A stretch of DNA of 64,000 bases from Panulirus ornatus (GCF_036320965.1 NC_092251.1:1287501-1351500), one strand, 5' to 3'. Positions 1-14,468 are shown, counted from the stretch's first letter. The notes: a model not told the origin generated them from the sequence alone. Program-made: numbers and translations.

Positions 1-61
1 CCTCAGCACAGTAGCGCACCGTTTCCTCACTGGATTGATAATGCAATTTCCCATTCGTCTA

Positions 62-63
<2 letters not shown>

Positions 64-94
<31 letters not shown>
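64..94. repeat. (GT)n microsatellite
   Basis: Pure GT dinucleotide run. Confidence 0.97.
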
Positions 95-95
<1 letters not shown>

Positions 96-794
96 CACTT
101 CCCGGATGTCGTATAGCCACCTGGTTAATCCTCACGGTGGTTGAAAGAACCATCGCTCGTGTCACAGTTTACCTGTATTGTCATACAAACGACCGATGGC
201 AACAACCTGGTAAGCCACGATGTATCAGGTGGGAGGGACGTGATCAATGTATCTCCTCGAGGTTAACACTGGCACCTCCCATGTCACTAGGCACTCAGGA
301 GAGATAAGTTCTTGGATGTTGTTTTCTACGTCCGTAACACAGTGATAACTTGGCACATAAATGATAAATATTGTATTCTCAGTAAGGTCAGCTGAACTGA
401 TATAAAAGCGCATTTTTTCCTCTAAGTAAAATTAGATATCTGGTATCAACATATCAAGTGTTTAACCACGAGTGTTATGCAAGAGTGAGAAACTTCTTTA
501 CCATAAGATATCCTATAGTTATAACTCAGCCATTTTACTTCACACGTTCCTCTTCTCTACTTGTCTGACAGTCTCCACAAATACGATAATCTCTCCTCCA
601 TGTGTTGTTCACCTCTTCTTGCCAGGTAGGTGGTGGGTGGCTAATGATCTTCACCTTAGGAGTTACTCCTCGCGGCGCTCCCTTCAGGTAATGAGTTTCA
701 GGTCCTCCGGGCACACACCTGAAGGTCCCTCAGGAACTTCGACCTCCCAGCATCATCTATGTTTCTGTACTGAGTGTATTACGCAGATGGAACT

Positions 795-960
795 AATTCC
801 TGGGCCGATGTGATGTTTGTTTCACTTTCTTAATCCCTAAACTTTGTGGAACACTTTGCCCTCTCGTGTTCTTAATGGGTATGGTTTTCCCCTTTGAATA
901 AAAAGGGCAGATTTCCCTTTCCTAAAACGGATTGTCTCTCCTAACTCACCTTTCTCTCAG
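795..960 (+). pseudogene. Possible LINE ORF2 C-terminal relic (LWNTLP motif)
   Basis: Translation near 838-880 gives TLWNTLPSRVLNGYGFPL, interrupted by stops just before and after. A lysine/arginine-rich stretch follows (KKGRFPF, FLKR). This is the spacing seen at the end of CR1/Jockey-type ORF2. It is too short for a family call. Confidence 0.25.
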
Positions 961-3286
961 GCTCTTTTAATTTTTTTTTTTTTAAGTGCTGACCTCTGAG
1001 TATGATCATTTTTCCAGTGACCTGAGCCTTTGATATAAAAGACAAATATAAATCTTCACGGCGTTGTTGTCACGGATTCTTTTAAACTCAATTCAGTTTT
1101 AGCGTAGTTTACTTCAGAATTGCTTATCTCATAGTACAAGGAGACGGTACGTCAGAAACAAGAAATGTTTACCATGCAGGCGAATAGATGTCACTGCTAT
1201 GTTGAGAACAGAATCATAAACCTGTGAAACACGGTGTTTACACGAGATCAAGTGAAGGTAGGACATCCGTAGAAGAAAGAGAAATGGCGCTGATAAGAGA
1301 CGAAGAGAAAGGACCACGTTGAATGAGTGGAAATGTAAAGTGCGGTATCATTATCGAAGAATGACAACGCGAAAGAATGGAGAGTGACTTCGGGTGCTTA
1401 AAGGGGAAGAGTGTGAGAAGGAATGATGACAGACTAATTCGTTTCCTTGAGGAACACAGGAAGATAGAAACACAACACTGGCCCACGAGAGACGTGTGGG
1501 CAAGTTGAGGGAGGAGGAGGAGAAGGAAGAGGAGAAAGGGTTAAGCAAGTAAGGCCACATGAGCGTGCAGGAGGACAATGGGAGAGAAACAATAATGTCT
1601 GGGCACGCGTTGTTAAGACCAGGGTTGATGAGGAAGTGTGAGGAACAAACCTCGTGAAAGGAACAGACGAGGAAGTGGAGGAGGAGGGAACAAGGGCATT
1701 ACAGCCAGGTGGTGAGGGTCAGAGGGGAGGGGAGAATATGAAGGGAGAGGGAGAGTAAGGACGTGGAAATAGTAAACATCTGTGGGAGTTCTCATATGGT
1801 GGAGGGAGGGAAGGATGCAATCTTAAAGAAAGACGGGAAATCTGGAAATGGAATATTCTGTATATACACCATAACTTGACGAGTTTCTTTGGAACAGTTT
1901 ACCACATTATATCAAAAGTTCCCTGCTATAGGGAGCTTTAAATAGAAGGTGTATTGGTGGGGACATGTGTGAACATGGATGGTTGTGGTTCGGGAATGAG
2001 TTGTGTAGGACTGCAGGCCTAATGTTACTTCATTTTTCTGATGTTTTAAAGTTCTTATGTTAAGCATCAGTTCATGATGTTGCACCATGTTTAAAGTCTC
2101 TATAAGACACTACCTTACATGTTGTAATCATCATATGTACACATTCTGGGAGAGTGATATGAATCATCAATAGTGTGTCGATACGTTTGATTTTGTTCAG
2201 TAACTCATCAGAGTTATGCATCTGCTAATATGATATTTCTTTATACATCCAAAAGAATGACCATCATGGCGATGAGGGAACCCAGTGGAGAAATGTTGAG
2301 AAGACGTAGCTCCTTCTGATGAGGAGGGAGGTGGAGACACGAATGCGTCGGGTGAGGGAGTAAGTGAGGTACATCGCGCCGAACTGTAAGTATTAGAAAA
2401 AAGATTTTTTTTTCTCCCAGACGTCAGATGATATTTTGAAATCGAGTGGTTTCACTGTTTCATATATAAAAAAATATTTTCCTTTTAACTGATCATTCCC
2501 AGTAAGGTAGAGCTGATGATGAATTAATCTTAAATGTCTTGGATATTCCGAATTTTCAAATTGTATTATTGATATTGTCCTGAAAATCGTCAGCAAATCT
2601 GTCAGCATCGCAACGTGGCTGATAAACACCATCAAAACGTCCCCTGTATTAACCATTAGATTTGCATCTTGTCACCTATTGATCCTGGAAGGCATTGCTA
2701 GGATACAACATATCAGTATAATTCTGAAAAGTCTGAAAGAATATGCAAATTAAGGACTCTTTTTCGTACAGTGAAACAACTTACATATTACCGAAACATT
2801 TTCTGAAATAAATGATAATATATAAGGCTTATAATTCTTATGACCCACGATTGTTACTTCTCACAAAAGAATCAAATAATCAAAGTTCGTGTGAGCTTCT
2901 TTGTTGACAAGAAGCAATTACACATCGAGTATCCAGCCGCCAGTCTCTTACACGGCAATTGTCATGTCTCGCACAACTCGTCCATTGTTCTTCAGTATCC
3001 GACAGACAGCGGCGACAGCTCACTTCCTCTGTATTTGCTGGGATTCTCTCCTTCCCAGGAACGTACCCCACTCTCTCCTTCCAACAAGCCGAAAGGAAGC
3101 GGCCATTCATTTATCATGTTGAAACTAACTTTCAGTCACCTCTGCCAGAGTGTCTTGCCTGAAACACATAAGGTTGCAGCCAGGTTGTGCGGGGCTCTTC
3201 AGTGTTAGCAGCGTCCCGCGCTTAAGAGGAGTCTTACCCTTGTACCTTCCTGTATATCTGCACTTTTTCCTCGATAGTTTCACTAT
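961..3286. other. No gene recognised; purine-rich stretch
   Basis: No supported coding feature. From about 1370 to 1820 the plus strand is strongly purine-rich (GAGGAGGAGGAGAAGGAAG type), which produces proline/serine/leucine-rich minus-strand frames by composition alone. Confidence 0.6.
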
Positions 3287-3482
3287 TCCTGGGGACAGGG
3301 GAGGACGACACTGCCCATGTATCTCTTGTGTATCGCAGACGGCAACTGAAAGAGGCGCATGCTGGGAACTAGAAATCCTCTCTTTCTGTATCATTACTTT
3401 CTGAAAGCAGGAACAGAGGAACGGGCAAAACAAGAATTTTTCCATGAAGGCTCAGTCGTCTGTACCTGACGCTACCCGGCTT
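3287..3482 (+). mobile_element. Decayed copy of the same SINE-like element
   Basis: This segment follows the 26.24-kb element block by block: TCCTGGGGACAGGGGAGGA, then CCCATGTATCTCTTGTGTAT, GGAACTAGAAATCCTC, AGGAACAGAG, and the tail ACGCTACCCGGCTTAGGTGG. It has many substitutions and small indels and lacks the flanking A run and (TA)n. It is therefore an older insertion whose tails have decayed. Positions are approximate. Confidence 0.65.
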
Positions 3483-6400
3483 AGGTGGGAGAGGCGAGCA
3501 GATATGAATATAACAAAATAACGAATACAAAACGTGCCGCTTCAGGATATCCTGTGGTTTCTGCTAACAGTGATCCAGGGAATGGTTGTGCGAGGATGGA
3601 GCGCCGTCAGCACTCCTCCCGTGGACGGCCGGAGCCGAGATGCGTGATGCCTTGCGGGAAGCGGCACATCATGGGCAGGCTGTCTCCTTCCCCACCCAAC
3701 ACTTCCCTACCCATTCGTCCCTCCCTCCACGGAGTTCCGCTAAGCGGGTATACCTCGACGTCTGTATTACTTAGAGTAAATTTGGCTGTTTGTATACCTT
3801 TACATCCCATGATTGGCAAACTATTACAGGACACTGTGCATAGAACTTTCCACTTTCCGCTTCTGCCGTGGTCTACATTTGTGCTGGTATCACGCAAACC
3901 AAGGAATCTTTATGAAACAATATTTCCCAGGAATGGATGGTAAGGCATACCTCATAATGGTCCTCCTTAGAGTTACCAGTTGGTTACATCTGCTTTTAAT
4001 CCCCTTCTACGGATAACATGAACAGATGAACATTTAATGGACCTGCGATTTTATATACTTCTCATAGTTCGCATGTATTTTCGTATTCATTCCTTTCTTA
4101 CCCAGAGCTACCACACCCCTCCCTTCTTTACCTTGAATTATTTCACTTTTCCATTCCCCTATCCAGAACTGCTACACTTCTTCCTTGAGTTATCCAGAAC
4201 TGCTACATTTCTATCGTTTTACATGCAAAACTACCACACTCGTCACATGCCTTACCCACAACCCAAATAACCCAGATAACTTGCGTTACTGCACAGTCCA
4301 TGTCTAACACTACTAAAGAAACAGTGGTGGTCTTGTATTGTCCAACTCATCCTGACTCCCCAAACATGATCACGTTTCCTTCACTTCGCTTCATATCGTA
4401 CCTTCCCTCCACTACCGACCTGTTTCCCGATACTAACCTCATCCCGTTGTCTCATTTTCTTTTTATTTTGCAAGCAGACAGCACTTATTTGACTCATACG
4501 ACAGCCCAGCTAACATGTAGAATTCTTCAGCCAAATGAAAATAATTTTATAGTGTGAAAGTGTCATAGATGATATGTGATAGTGAAGACTATGGAAATCA
4601 TAGTTTATCATTGGAATCAAGGGAGAGTAGGAGAAAGCAAACGCCATGGTGAAATCAATGCTTTTCTTCCCATTTGTTGCGAGCTAAGTGGCAGTTGACG
4701 GATGCAACGATATGATAACAAGTTAAGAAAGCATGAGAGTTCCTGGCCATTGTTCCAACACTACTATGATGATACGATCAAATGAATTAAGTTTCTGTGA
4801 ATGAGGACCAGGCGACGCCCCTGATCATCCCAGATGGCTGTGAACTGAGACCATTGTTTTCATTGGATCATAAATTTTGATTCCCTGATATCAAATTTAT
4901 GTTGAGGATTTTCACTATTTTCATAACACAACATGTCGTCACAGTTTTCCTGTGCATTCTGTGAACAAACATGTTGTCTTTCATTATTTTTCCGTCTACT
5001 TTACCAGTAATGCAACATACTTTCTATCTTACCAATGATAATTTTTCTAATCCTTCTGTTCCGTCCATTGTTCCAATATATTTCACGGTCGACTCTGGCG
5101 ATATAAAACCTAATCATTACCAGGTCATATATCAATCTATTATATTGCTATGTCTCTTGTCTTGTTACTCACTCTCGAAGTTCATTAAGTGTTCTGTAAC
5201 TCTGTGATTATATCCCGTAATATCTCCGTAGTTCCTATGATTTTAAATCCATTTTCTGTTAGGTGACCTAACATTTCTCAACAGCTTAACTGAATCCCAA
5301 TTGAACATAACCAAATCTAGCCAATTATATGCTAAGTTAGCCTAGACTAAACCCAACCCAATGTACCTTATTTAGCTTAACCCAATAAAATAGCCACAGT
5401 GCCATTGATGTTTCCAGTATATAACAGTAAGACGCAGACTTCCTTCTGGACATCTTAACTGGTCCGCGTTTCTTAATTACGTTTTCCTGTTGGGATCACT
5501 CCTGCGAGCCACATTCATCTCGGCTGCCCAAAACTTTGTTCCTGGCTGGTCTTCTAATTGGAAATTAATCTTCCTGGCTATCTGTTGTTGTTGGTGTGGT
5601 GGTGATGGTGGTGGGGAGGTCTGTCGGCAGCGGTGGAGTTCATCATATCGTTGATCTGAGTGGCTGGATGTATCGCCTCAGTGTGTGTTATTGTTGCTCT
5701 TTTGTCTCGGGTTTGTCTTCTACAGTTGTTTGTATTATTTTGCATTTTTGCTCAGTTCTCGTCTGTGTATCGTTTGGCTCTTGTTCTCGTCGCTGTTTGT
5801 ATGTTGTTCGACTTTCATGCGAGTCACTTGCTTGTTTGTTGTTTGAAACTTAAGATAATCACTTGTTGCTAATGGATTTATGTCCTTGCTTACCCATATT
5901 CTACTTTTGGGGTTTATCTAAGAATGTGTTGCATGGTTTCTCCTTTGGTTGATTTCTGTCTATCTTAAATGTTGTACTTAGATAATTTTTTTTCGTGTCA
6001 CGAGTCCATGACCTTTTTACTTTTTTCTTGTTTGACTTTGCTTACATACTGTTCATCAGTGACACATACACCGCCACGTTTTTTATGATTTGCTTTTTGC
6101 TAGCATGTTATAGCTTCAACAGTAATAAAAGCTTTTAACCATCTTAATATATTTACACTTCCTATTCATATACTTATCTAATCTTTGTCTATAGTTCATA
6201 TTGCTCCTTTTGAACATCAGTATCAAATATTAAATATAAAGCACTATTAAGATGATTAAAAAAGCAGTGGTCATGGTTGAGCTACACATTCAGGGAAACA
6301 CGATGTTACATCAAAGAAAACTTTAAACCGGTTTGGGAAATTTTTAGTAAATTTTCAACTCGTTATATTCTCTCTGTATGCTCATGGCGCCTCACAGCCC

Positions 6401-8099
6401 AGATATGATGGTGTCCCGCCAGCACCATGATCATATATCTATCATTATGATATAGTATATCACTCTACAGCCATGACTCCATATCTTTTCTTTATCATAG
6501 CAAACCATGATATGGCATGTCACCCTATCAGTATGATGCGATGAATAACTTTTTAAGCACAATATCATGTCACTATTTCACGAAATTTGCTGCTAAATAT
6601 CATTGTAATCTATCATTACTTAACTAACTATAACTATAACTATCCATGGAATCAGTCGTCGACATGACATAGAATAACCCAAGTATCATATCATACTTTG
6701 ATATATGTCTTTATCATATTTCATAGGTGTATATACTACCATGATATAACGCCTTTCATTACCTTGATAAAATGACACCAATACCATAGAGAAATATTTC
6801 AACACTTCATAACCACTCACGCTATCAGACATTCAACCCTATTCCCGTCCATTTAGACCACTCGACAATAAAGCGCAATTTACGGCGAGGATGCGACAAA
6901 TCCCCGTGATAACTTAATCTAGCTGAGTCCCCCCTCTTTGGTATGATGAACTCCATAACATTTCATGCATGCTTCATGAGCGCCACTTTACATGGCTGAG
7001 TCAGGAGGCTATCTGTCTGGCACTTCCCATGAAGCTCATCTGCATGCTATAGATGTCCATTTATCACTCGATATGCCACTTTCCATTTGTGCCCATTAAT
7101 TAATTGAGGTAAGGCAGTTTAGGGACGTAATGTGTCTTAACATTCGACTTGCTTTTAGCCTTACATTTTCTGTTATTGTTTAAACACTCATCTCTACCCA
7201 ATATCATACATTCTACGACCCTTTTCACCATTATCTTATACTTCCACTACTATTTCCTGTATTTACTCTCCACACTGTGCTTAATCTCTCACTTACTCCT
7301 TACTCCATGACCCCAACCTCCCTTCACAGTCTCTCTCCCCCTTTACCCCAGAGCCACACCTTCAGCCGCAAGAACAATAAACACGATCCCCAGCTTCCTG
7401 TTCACTTATAAATGGTCACGTACCTCAGAGTTGCCACAAGCCTCCAGGCGTGCCACCACAACACTAGGTCTCTCTTGTCTTACAACGCCAGATGCCCTTC
7501 TTTATGCTACATATTCTACTGTATATCCTAACCTGTATATCTAACTACACCATATTAGAGGTTCGTAGCTATACCATGGTTCATCATACCAGATATATCG
7601 TAATGTGTGCTCCCATATCGATATCACATTGTATAAATTCATGTGCAGACCTCTAACTTCCCACTGCACAATCACAAACAATAACTGATTTTTCAAGACT
7701 CATCATACCAACTGATTCCAGTCACTCCACAATATGTAGTACCTTCATATACATCATACTGGAATACCTCCAGTCACATCACATCATAATTTGAATCACA
7801 CAACCTCACACCTCTGATACGCTATACTTCCTCTCAGATCATACAGATCTTGCAATTCTAAGGAGCTTTTAATCGCTGAAGATTACGAATAATGTTCCAG
7901 GAAATAGTCTTACTCTATAGTCTAGCGTGAATGACCAATTAGGCGAGGCCGTTATGCTGGTGCGATAATTAACAATGATGGAGAGTAATTAATGAGACTA
8001 ATGTTGATTACACTAATAGTTGATTACAGGCAATGAGGAGAGGGTATAGGAAATGCTTATGGTGGTAAACAAGGCAGTCGTGATCTCAATGATGATCAA
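3483..8099. other. No gene recognised; AT-rich sequence
   Basis: Weak diverged repeats occur at 4090-4250 (CCAGAACTGCTACA units) and 6390-6800 (CATGATAT-rich). A TAACCC-like region lies at 5260-5400. No open frame has recognisable domains. Confidence 0.6.
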
Positions 8100-8615
8100 T
8101 TTCACATCGGGAAAGATGTGGTAATAATGATTATAATGACTGATGAAGTAATGACGATAATGACTGTGGTGAATGTGTATAATGACAGCAATAACAAAAA
8201 GAATGATAGTAACAAGCCATAAGGAGACTGTATCTGGTAATGATGATGAAGATTATGTTGGTAATCATGATTATATTGATATAGATACTAATAACGATAA
8301 TCATGATATTGTTAAAGGTCATTATGATAATGATGATAACGATAACGGTCACTATGATGATACAATTGTCATTGTGATGATGATGGCAGTGATAAGGATG
8401 GAGGCAATGAGGGTAATTATTGGTGGTGTCAGAAATGGTAGCAATGCCAAGTGAATACACAAAGTGGAGTCAAATTAATGACAGCAGTCAAGACAGTGAC
8501 TGCTCAAAAGGAGAGGTAAGTGGTGATCATTACAGTGAAGATAATAGTGATAATGAAAGTACCTTATTATGTCTTAATAATGATAATAAGGAAATTATAA
8601 CTAATGTTAGGCGAT
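8100..8615. repeat. Degenerate GAT/AAT trinucleotide-rich tract
   Basis: About 500 bp dominated by GATGAT, AATGAT and GATAAT with interruptions. It keeps short frames open (D/N-rich on plus, I/H/Y-rich on minus) but has no conserved domain. Confidence 0.7.
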
Positions 8616-8629
8616 GATTAAACTGGCAG

Positions 8630-8815
8630 GATCCATATGCTCCAGTAATCCAAGTTATGATCAAAGTTAGAATAATCATATGCTTCAGTGATTTATGGAA
8701 TCATCATTGGAACAGTAAACATATGGTCCAATGATCTTCAGAAGAGGTTCCTCAAACTGTACTGCAACATATGCTCCAGTGATCTAAAGCAGTGGTTCCC
8801 CTAACTGTACCATAA
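8630..8815. repeat. Diverged tandem array, about 50-bp units
   Basis: CATATGCTCCAGTGATCT recurs about four times with variants. The last two units share a following GAAGAGGTTCCTCAAACTGT / CAGTGGTTCCCCTAACTGTA block. Confidence 0.6.
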
Positions 8816-11548
8816 CTCCGTCAAGACACTGTGTAAACAAAACCATACAAGACTGAAGACCTTCATGTGATTAATTACTCTCGGTAATTAACTCCGGAAC
8901 AAACTCAGAAACTTTACCCAAATCAATTAGGTTTTTCTTTCTTCTTGGTAAGCAATTAATGGAAAATTACTAAGAGCTGTATGTTGCTAATTAGCAGTTG
9001 TGATACTTCATAGTCAGTTGGTCTTTGACAATTCCGTTTTATGTAATTAAGAATTTTTCCAACAGTATACGTTGTCATTATCTATTTTCTTTGGTTTCTG
9101 AACTAATATCATAGATGATATTTGTAACTACCATGCCTTAATATTATTTTCTTTCGGTTTTCGACATGCGTCACATTTTTTTTGGTTAAGATAACGACCC
9201 AAGACGATCTTTTTGCTCGAAATACTTCAGTGTCGTGACGCAGTTCCTGAAGAGTGTCTTCAGTTTTTTGCTCATTTTCAGTATTATTTTCAGTTTTCTC
9301 TCCCTGAATTATTACTTCCTCTCTTCTCTTAATCTCTCTCTCTCTTTGTTCCCTTTCGCGATAAAAGTCTTGTTCGAGTCGATAAACAATATGTAAAGTT
9401 CATTACGTCAGTAATAAAACAACAACGCAACGTGACCGAATGTGATTAAGTTGTCTCAAGGTATCGAGAATCCGACCACAAGAGCTCACTGTACTGGTAA
9501 CTTAAGCACACCAGTACGTAAGTACGTACGTACGTACGTACCTCTCAACATATGCCTTTATCAAAGTCAAATGATCTCAATCAGACGGACGAAGAATCAT
9601 GAAGCAGGGCCGTTCAGCAGTAGCTCACTTCCGCCTCACACATACATACACACAGACGAGGCCCCACAACTGTGGAACTCTCCCCCTTACTGTGAAACAG
9701 GTAATTATACACATTTTCGCATCCCATTTTCATCCTCAGACCCCTACAAAACACACGTTTCATTTTCCTATTACGAACTAGGTACAACTCCTCATCTATA
9801 TCACAGGTGGACAGCTAAGGCTAATATCCTTACAGCATCCCTGACATGACCAGCCTCGGAGATATCCTTCTCTCTGTTAAAATTCTCTTCCTCTACATCA
9901 TCTCTCTGGGAACTCTCTATTTTCCCTTCACCCTCATTTTCCAGGTCGTCATGATGAAGGTATGAGGCTGTGTTATAACCTCCGGGACCGGGGTGTCGGC
10001 CCACATGTATGTGTGACCTAGTTAAGGTTGATGTTTGTTACTTTCTAACTATATGTGTTTCGGAGTAACAGGAAGAGTGTGATGACGGTATTTGTTGAGT
10101 CCATTTCTGCGAGTGATAAGTCTGGGAAGTCTACCTCGTTGGAAAAAGAAAACTTTTAATGGATGTTGATATGAACGCTTTGAAGCATCTCACCGAGACA
10201 CTGTTAGATATGCGTGGGTTTGGGTATATCTCTATCTAAATATCATGTTCATATCACAGTGTAGGTGGGAGGTCTGTGGCATTATAGAAATTCATCTATC
10301 ACGTTGTGTGAACGGTGTTATAATTTCAATCAAGGAAAAATTACGACAGCTGAATAACTGTTATACATCGAATCTGGGACGATATTGAGTCTCCCATCTT
10401 CCGCCAGATCCCTCACATGACTGACACTAACAACGGAAACACCAACTTGAGAGTCTAAATCCTAGAGCTCAACACTCGATCCACTTCAGTCTTACCGAGA
10501 AAACAAGCCAACAAATCTACCCAGACATATGCAAGTACATTTGGCAAAGGTCACACTGTTTCTCTACCTTCTAAGGAGTCTAAAACAACCTAATTCTTAC
10601 GAAGTGAAAAGTTGTCGATTTCTGGCATTTCCCTCGCTGAAGTGCGGTTCTTTGCGTGTTGCCTGTAATGATATAGCTATATTACTCACGACACAGCACA
10701 CTCATAAGTTAATCATAACTTCGTAATCACAGCATTAATTGAACTCATAGTAATTTCCAAGCGATATTTCTACACCAAAGTACACATGACTGAGTGCGTT
10801 AACCACGCTACTTGCTCATCGGAGTATATCAACTCTTAAGTTACTCTGGAGATCAATGTTCGTCTTGCAACTTTAATGTTTTTTTTTTCATTCTTATTTT
10901 CAGCATTGTTGCGACTTACGACGAGACACCTCATTGCCTGTCCCTTTGGTTCTCTTTCCTGTGTGTGATTTTGCCTCGGATTTATCTAAGAGGAGGAGAC
11001 ATGAAGATCAAAATCCGATGCTCAGTTTTACAAGTATCATTTCCTCTTTTGTTCCAGGATTACAACTGTTCCTCTTGATTCTAGTTTATATATATCTTCA
11101 TGGAAGAAACTTATCTCTTCTTCTATTATACAAACACACAAATGTTATCTTTATCCATATCTATACATCGACATGTTCCGTTTTTACCTTAGTTGGCAAA
11201 GTCTTGCAACATGTAATTACCTAAAGATTTGGGATAAAACAATAGCAATGTTTATCTTAAGTGAGTGTTTCACACACAGGCACACATGCCTACACTCTGA
11301 ATGGTGTTACGGGGCTCCGCCTATAAGTAGTTTCACCGCGGGCGAGAAGTCATTTTCGGCAAGGATTATGTTCGTCAATGGACGGAAAGAAATACAAAGT
11401 CGTCGAGGACCTTATCATTCCAAAGGAGTCCATTATTTCTCTGCTCATGCAAGGAGCGCAGCTTCCAAGCTGCAGAAACTGCACCAGAGGGGTTGTATGT
11501 TACAACACCACAAGTATTCTTGTCTGACAAAACTCTCATGAATTCCTC
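8816..11548. other. No gene recognised apart from the possible LINE relic near 9.7 kb
   Basis: A short (GTAC)n run occurs at about 9518-9541. Other frames are short and without recognisable motifs. Confidence 0.6.
9635..9790 (+). pseudogene. Possible LINE ORF2 C-terminal relic
   Basis: One frame reads EAPQLWNS. A neighbouring frame continues LPLTVKQ. A third reads SSDPYKTHVSF. Joined across frameshifts this resembles the APQLWNSLP...FK..LKTH.F tail of Jockey/CR1-like reverse transcriptases. The match is short and needs at least two frameshifts, so chance is possible. Confidence 0.35.
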
Positions 11549-12166
11549 CCTGCACGGCTAACATGACCTAACCTTCCTGCACGGCTAACATGACCTAACC
11601 TTCCTGCACGGCTAACATGACCTAACCTTCCTGCACGGCTAACATGACCTAACCTTCTTGCACAGCTGGCATGACCTAACCTTCCTGCACGGCTAACATG
11701 ACCTAACCTTCCTGCACGGCTAACATGACCTAACCTTCCTGCACGGCTAACATGACCTAACCTTCCTGCACGGCTAACATGGCCTAACCTTCCTGCACGG
11801 TTAACATGACCTAACCTTCCTGCACGGCTAACATGACCTAACCTTCTTGCACAGCTGGCATGACCTAACCTTCCTGCACGGCTAACATGACCTAACCTTC
11901 CTGCACGGCTAACATGACCTAACCTTCCTGCACGGCTAACGTGACCTAACCTTCCTGCACGGCTAACATGGCCTAACCTTCCTGCACGGTTAACATGACC
12001 TAACCTTCCTGCACGGCTAACATGACCTAACCTTCCTGCACGGTTAACATGACCTAACCTTCCTGCACGGTTAACATGACCTAACCTTCCTGCACGGCTA
12101 ACATGGCCTAACCTTCCTGCACGGTTAACATGACCTAACCTTCCTGCACAGTTGGCATGACCTAAC
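11549..12166. repeat. 27-bp minisatellite, about 23 copies
   Basis: The unit contains CTGCACGGCTAACATGACC followed by TAACCTTC. Variants include CACGGTTAACATG, CATGGCCTAACC and a distinct CTTGCACAGCTGGCATG form that recurs twice about 216 bp (8 units) apart, which suggests block duplication. Because 27 is divisible by 3, the minus strand stays open for 248 codons as a nine-residue repeat (GRLGHVSRA type). Each unit carries CCTAACCT, close to one and a half arthropod telomere units, though it is not a telomeric array. Confidence 0.95.
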
Positions 12167-13067
12167 GATGGACGATCTTGTCTCATGATTGTGTGTGCAG
12201 TGTTATGCCTGATAATCAACGTCCTAACATTATTACACCAGATATTAAGGAAAATAAAATGACCTGCTAATGTTTTCATCATTGTTTCTTTGAATATACT
12301 CGCACTGTTGTTTATCTATGTCGTCACCTTACACAACAAACTTCAAACGATTCTCAAACATGTGTCTAGGACAACAGTGCTAACCTCGTTGTGATAAATG
12401 AAACTTTAACTTTTACAAACTGGAACAGCGGAGCTGTTTTTATATGCATGTCACAACCCCTTGTACCCGCGATGAACCGGAAAATTTTCCTGGAAATTCT
12501 ACTTTGTTGCCAACGTATTCCATACTCTTGTCGGATGCAAGAATTAAAGCGACCTTTGTGTGGCGTATATTTGGAATAATATGTTCTTGCTCTTACAGTC
12601 GAAGCTCCTAAAGTAGCAATAATATCCTTGTCCTCCGAAGTAATATGTCCTAATTCTTGACATGTTTGGCACCCGAGAAGACTTCCTCGGTATAATACAT
12701 CCACCTCCCCACCAGTAAAGACATCCAATAAGTCCTCCTCTCACAGAATTCGGTGCTTCTCCAGACAAGTATTATAGGAGGAGACACTTCTCTAAAGCTC
12801 TGGTGGGGAGAGTCCAGCCTCACTGAGGGGGCTCATGTGGGCTCTACAGCTCTACAGGAACATCTGCCTCCAGCAGGTTATCTGCAGAAGAATGTGGCTG
12901 GCGCAGGGAAAACTTAGTTACTCCAGAGGGAATGACAGTCGTCAGCGGTTTATGAAGGTAATGTGATGATCTCATAAGACAGAGAGGCGAGGTGCCGCTC
13001 CCCTGAGGATGGTGGTGATGGAGACCCGGGGGCAAGGATGGAGTGGCGCAGGGACCTAGAGTGGGTA

Positions 13068-13070
<3 letters not shown>
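12167..13070. other. No gene recognised
   Basis: Unique-looking sequence. The frames present, up to 120 codons, show no domain or signal I can name. Confidence 0.55.

Positions 13071-13147
<77 letters not shown>
13071..13147. repeat. (TA)n microsatellite
   Basis: Pure AT run of 77 bp. The left flank GACCTAGAGTGGGTAGTG does not match the LINE or SINE 3' tails described here. Confidence 0.97.
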
Positions 13148-13148
<1 letters not shown>

Positions 13149-13920
13149 CCTTTACACTCTTACGATTCCACATAACATCACTGCACCTTCACAAAGTTAA
13201 TATAAGGATAATCGTCTCTCATTAGTGGTATTAAGCATTTCATAAAAGAATAATTCTGACAAACCTATTCAGATGATGTTGTTTACGGCGGAAATGTATT
13301 GAGTACTTTACGAATCATTTATTTATGTAGGTACCTCAATATCTCGTGGGCCATTGTCATTGAGTCCCAGAGATGTGAGAATCTCAAGGAACTTATGGCT
13401 ATTGTGTTAGTTTGATTGCCAAACTTATATCCCTTTTCCCAGGAACGAATTCTGGGCCGTGTAGAGATACATGGAGAGTCATAATCGCTAGCATAGCTCA
13501 AAAGATTCTGTTGTGTGCATCTTCATCAACCCATCTACATCCTGGAGTTTATCATATGTATCATTACTCATTTTCTGTCAGTTTTTTTCATTTTTTCATT
13601 TTACGTTCTTGTCGTCTGTTCTCTACAAGCCTTCCCATGTTCTACCACAGCATACGACACAGGAGGTTCAACAGGCCAACAGGAAAATAGTTGTTTGCCT
13701 TTGTTAATTGGCGAGAACTAAACCTCACCCCTCCTCCTCCTCCCTCGTGTAACTAAGTCGCTACAAGTCTGTCCAAATATTTTTGCGCGCTTAGTGTCAC
13801 GCCGGAGGAGAGGAGGCGTGGGCAATAATTCCATTAGCCTCCTCCAGTCTGGTCTAAGGAAGTTCCCCGACCATTGCGTCCGTGAAAGTACTTATTTCTT
13901 CTCCTTTATTCATCATCATC

Positions 13921-14061
<141 letters not shown>

Positions 14062-14468
14062 ATTCATCAGCTTATCTCTTCGCCCACAGTCGGTCGCAGG
14101 ACGAACCTCAACAATCCTAACTCATATTTCTTTGACATTAGTCTCTGGCCTCTACTTCAGCCTCCCACAGGAAACCCGCCGCCACGATAATTTGTCCCTT
14201 TCTTTTCTCCTTTTTCTATCATTTCGTAATTGCCTCCCGGGTTGTTTCTTGTGTTTCCCTCGATGACGTTCCTGATTAACATTTGTCGCTTAATATCCGA
14301 TTTGTGATTGATCTGCGGCTTCTTATTTCCCGTTCAGTTTCTTGTTCTTGTTTATTTGTTACATATTTCTTAGATACAGTCTGGTTTGTATCATGTTTCC
14401 TCAGTGAGCCCTATCTTTTCATTACTTATATTTCTATTTCATTTACATTGGCGGGTCTTTTTTTTTCC

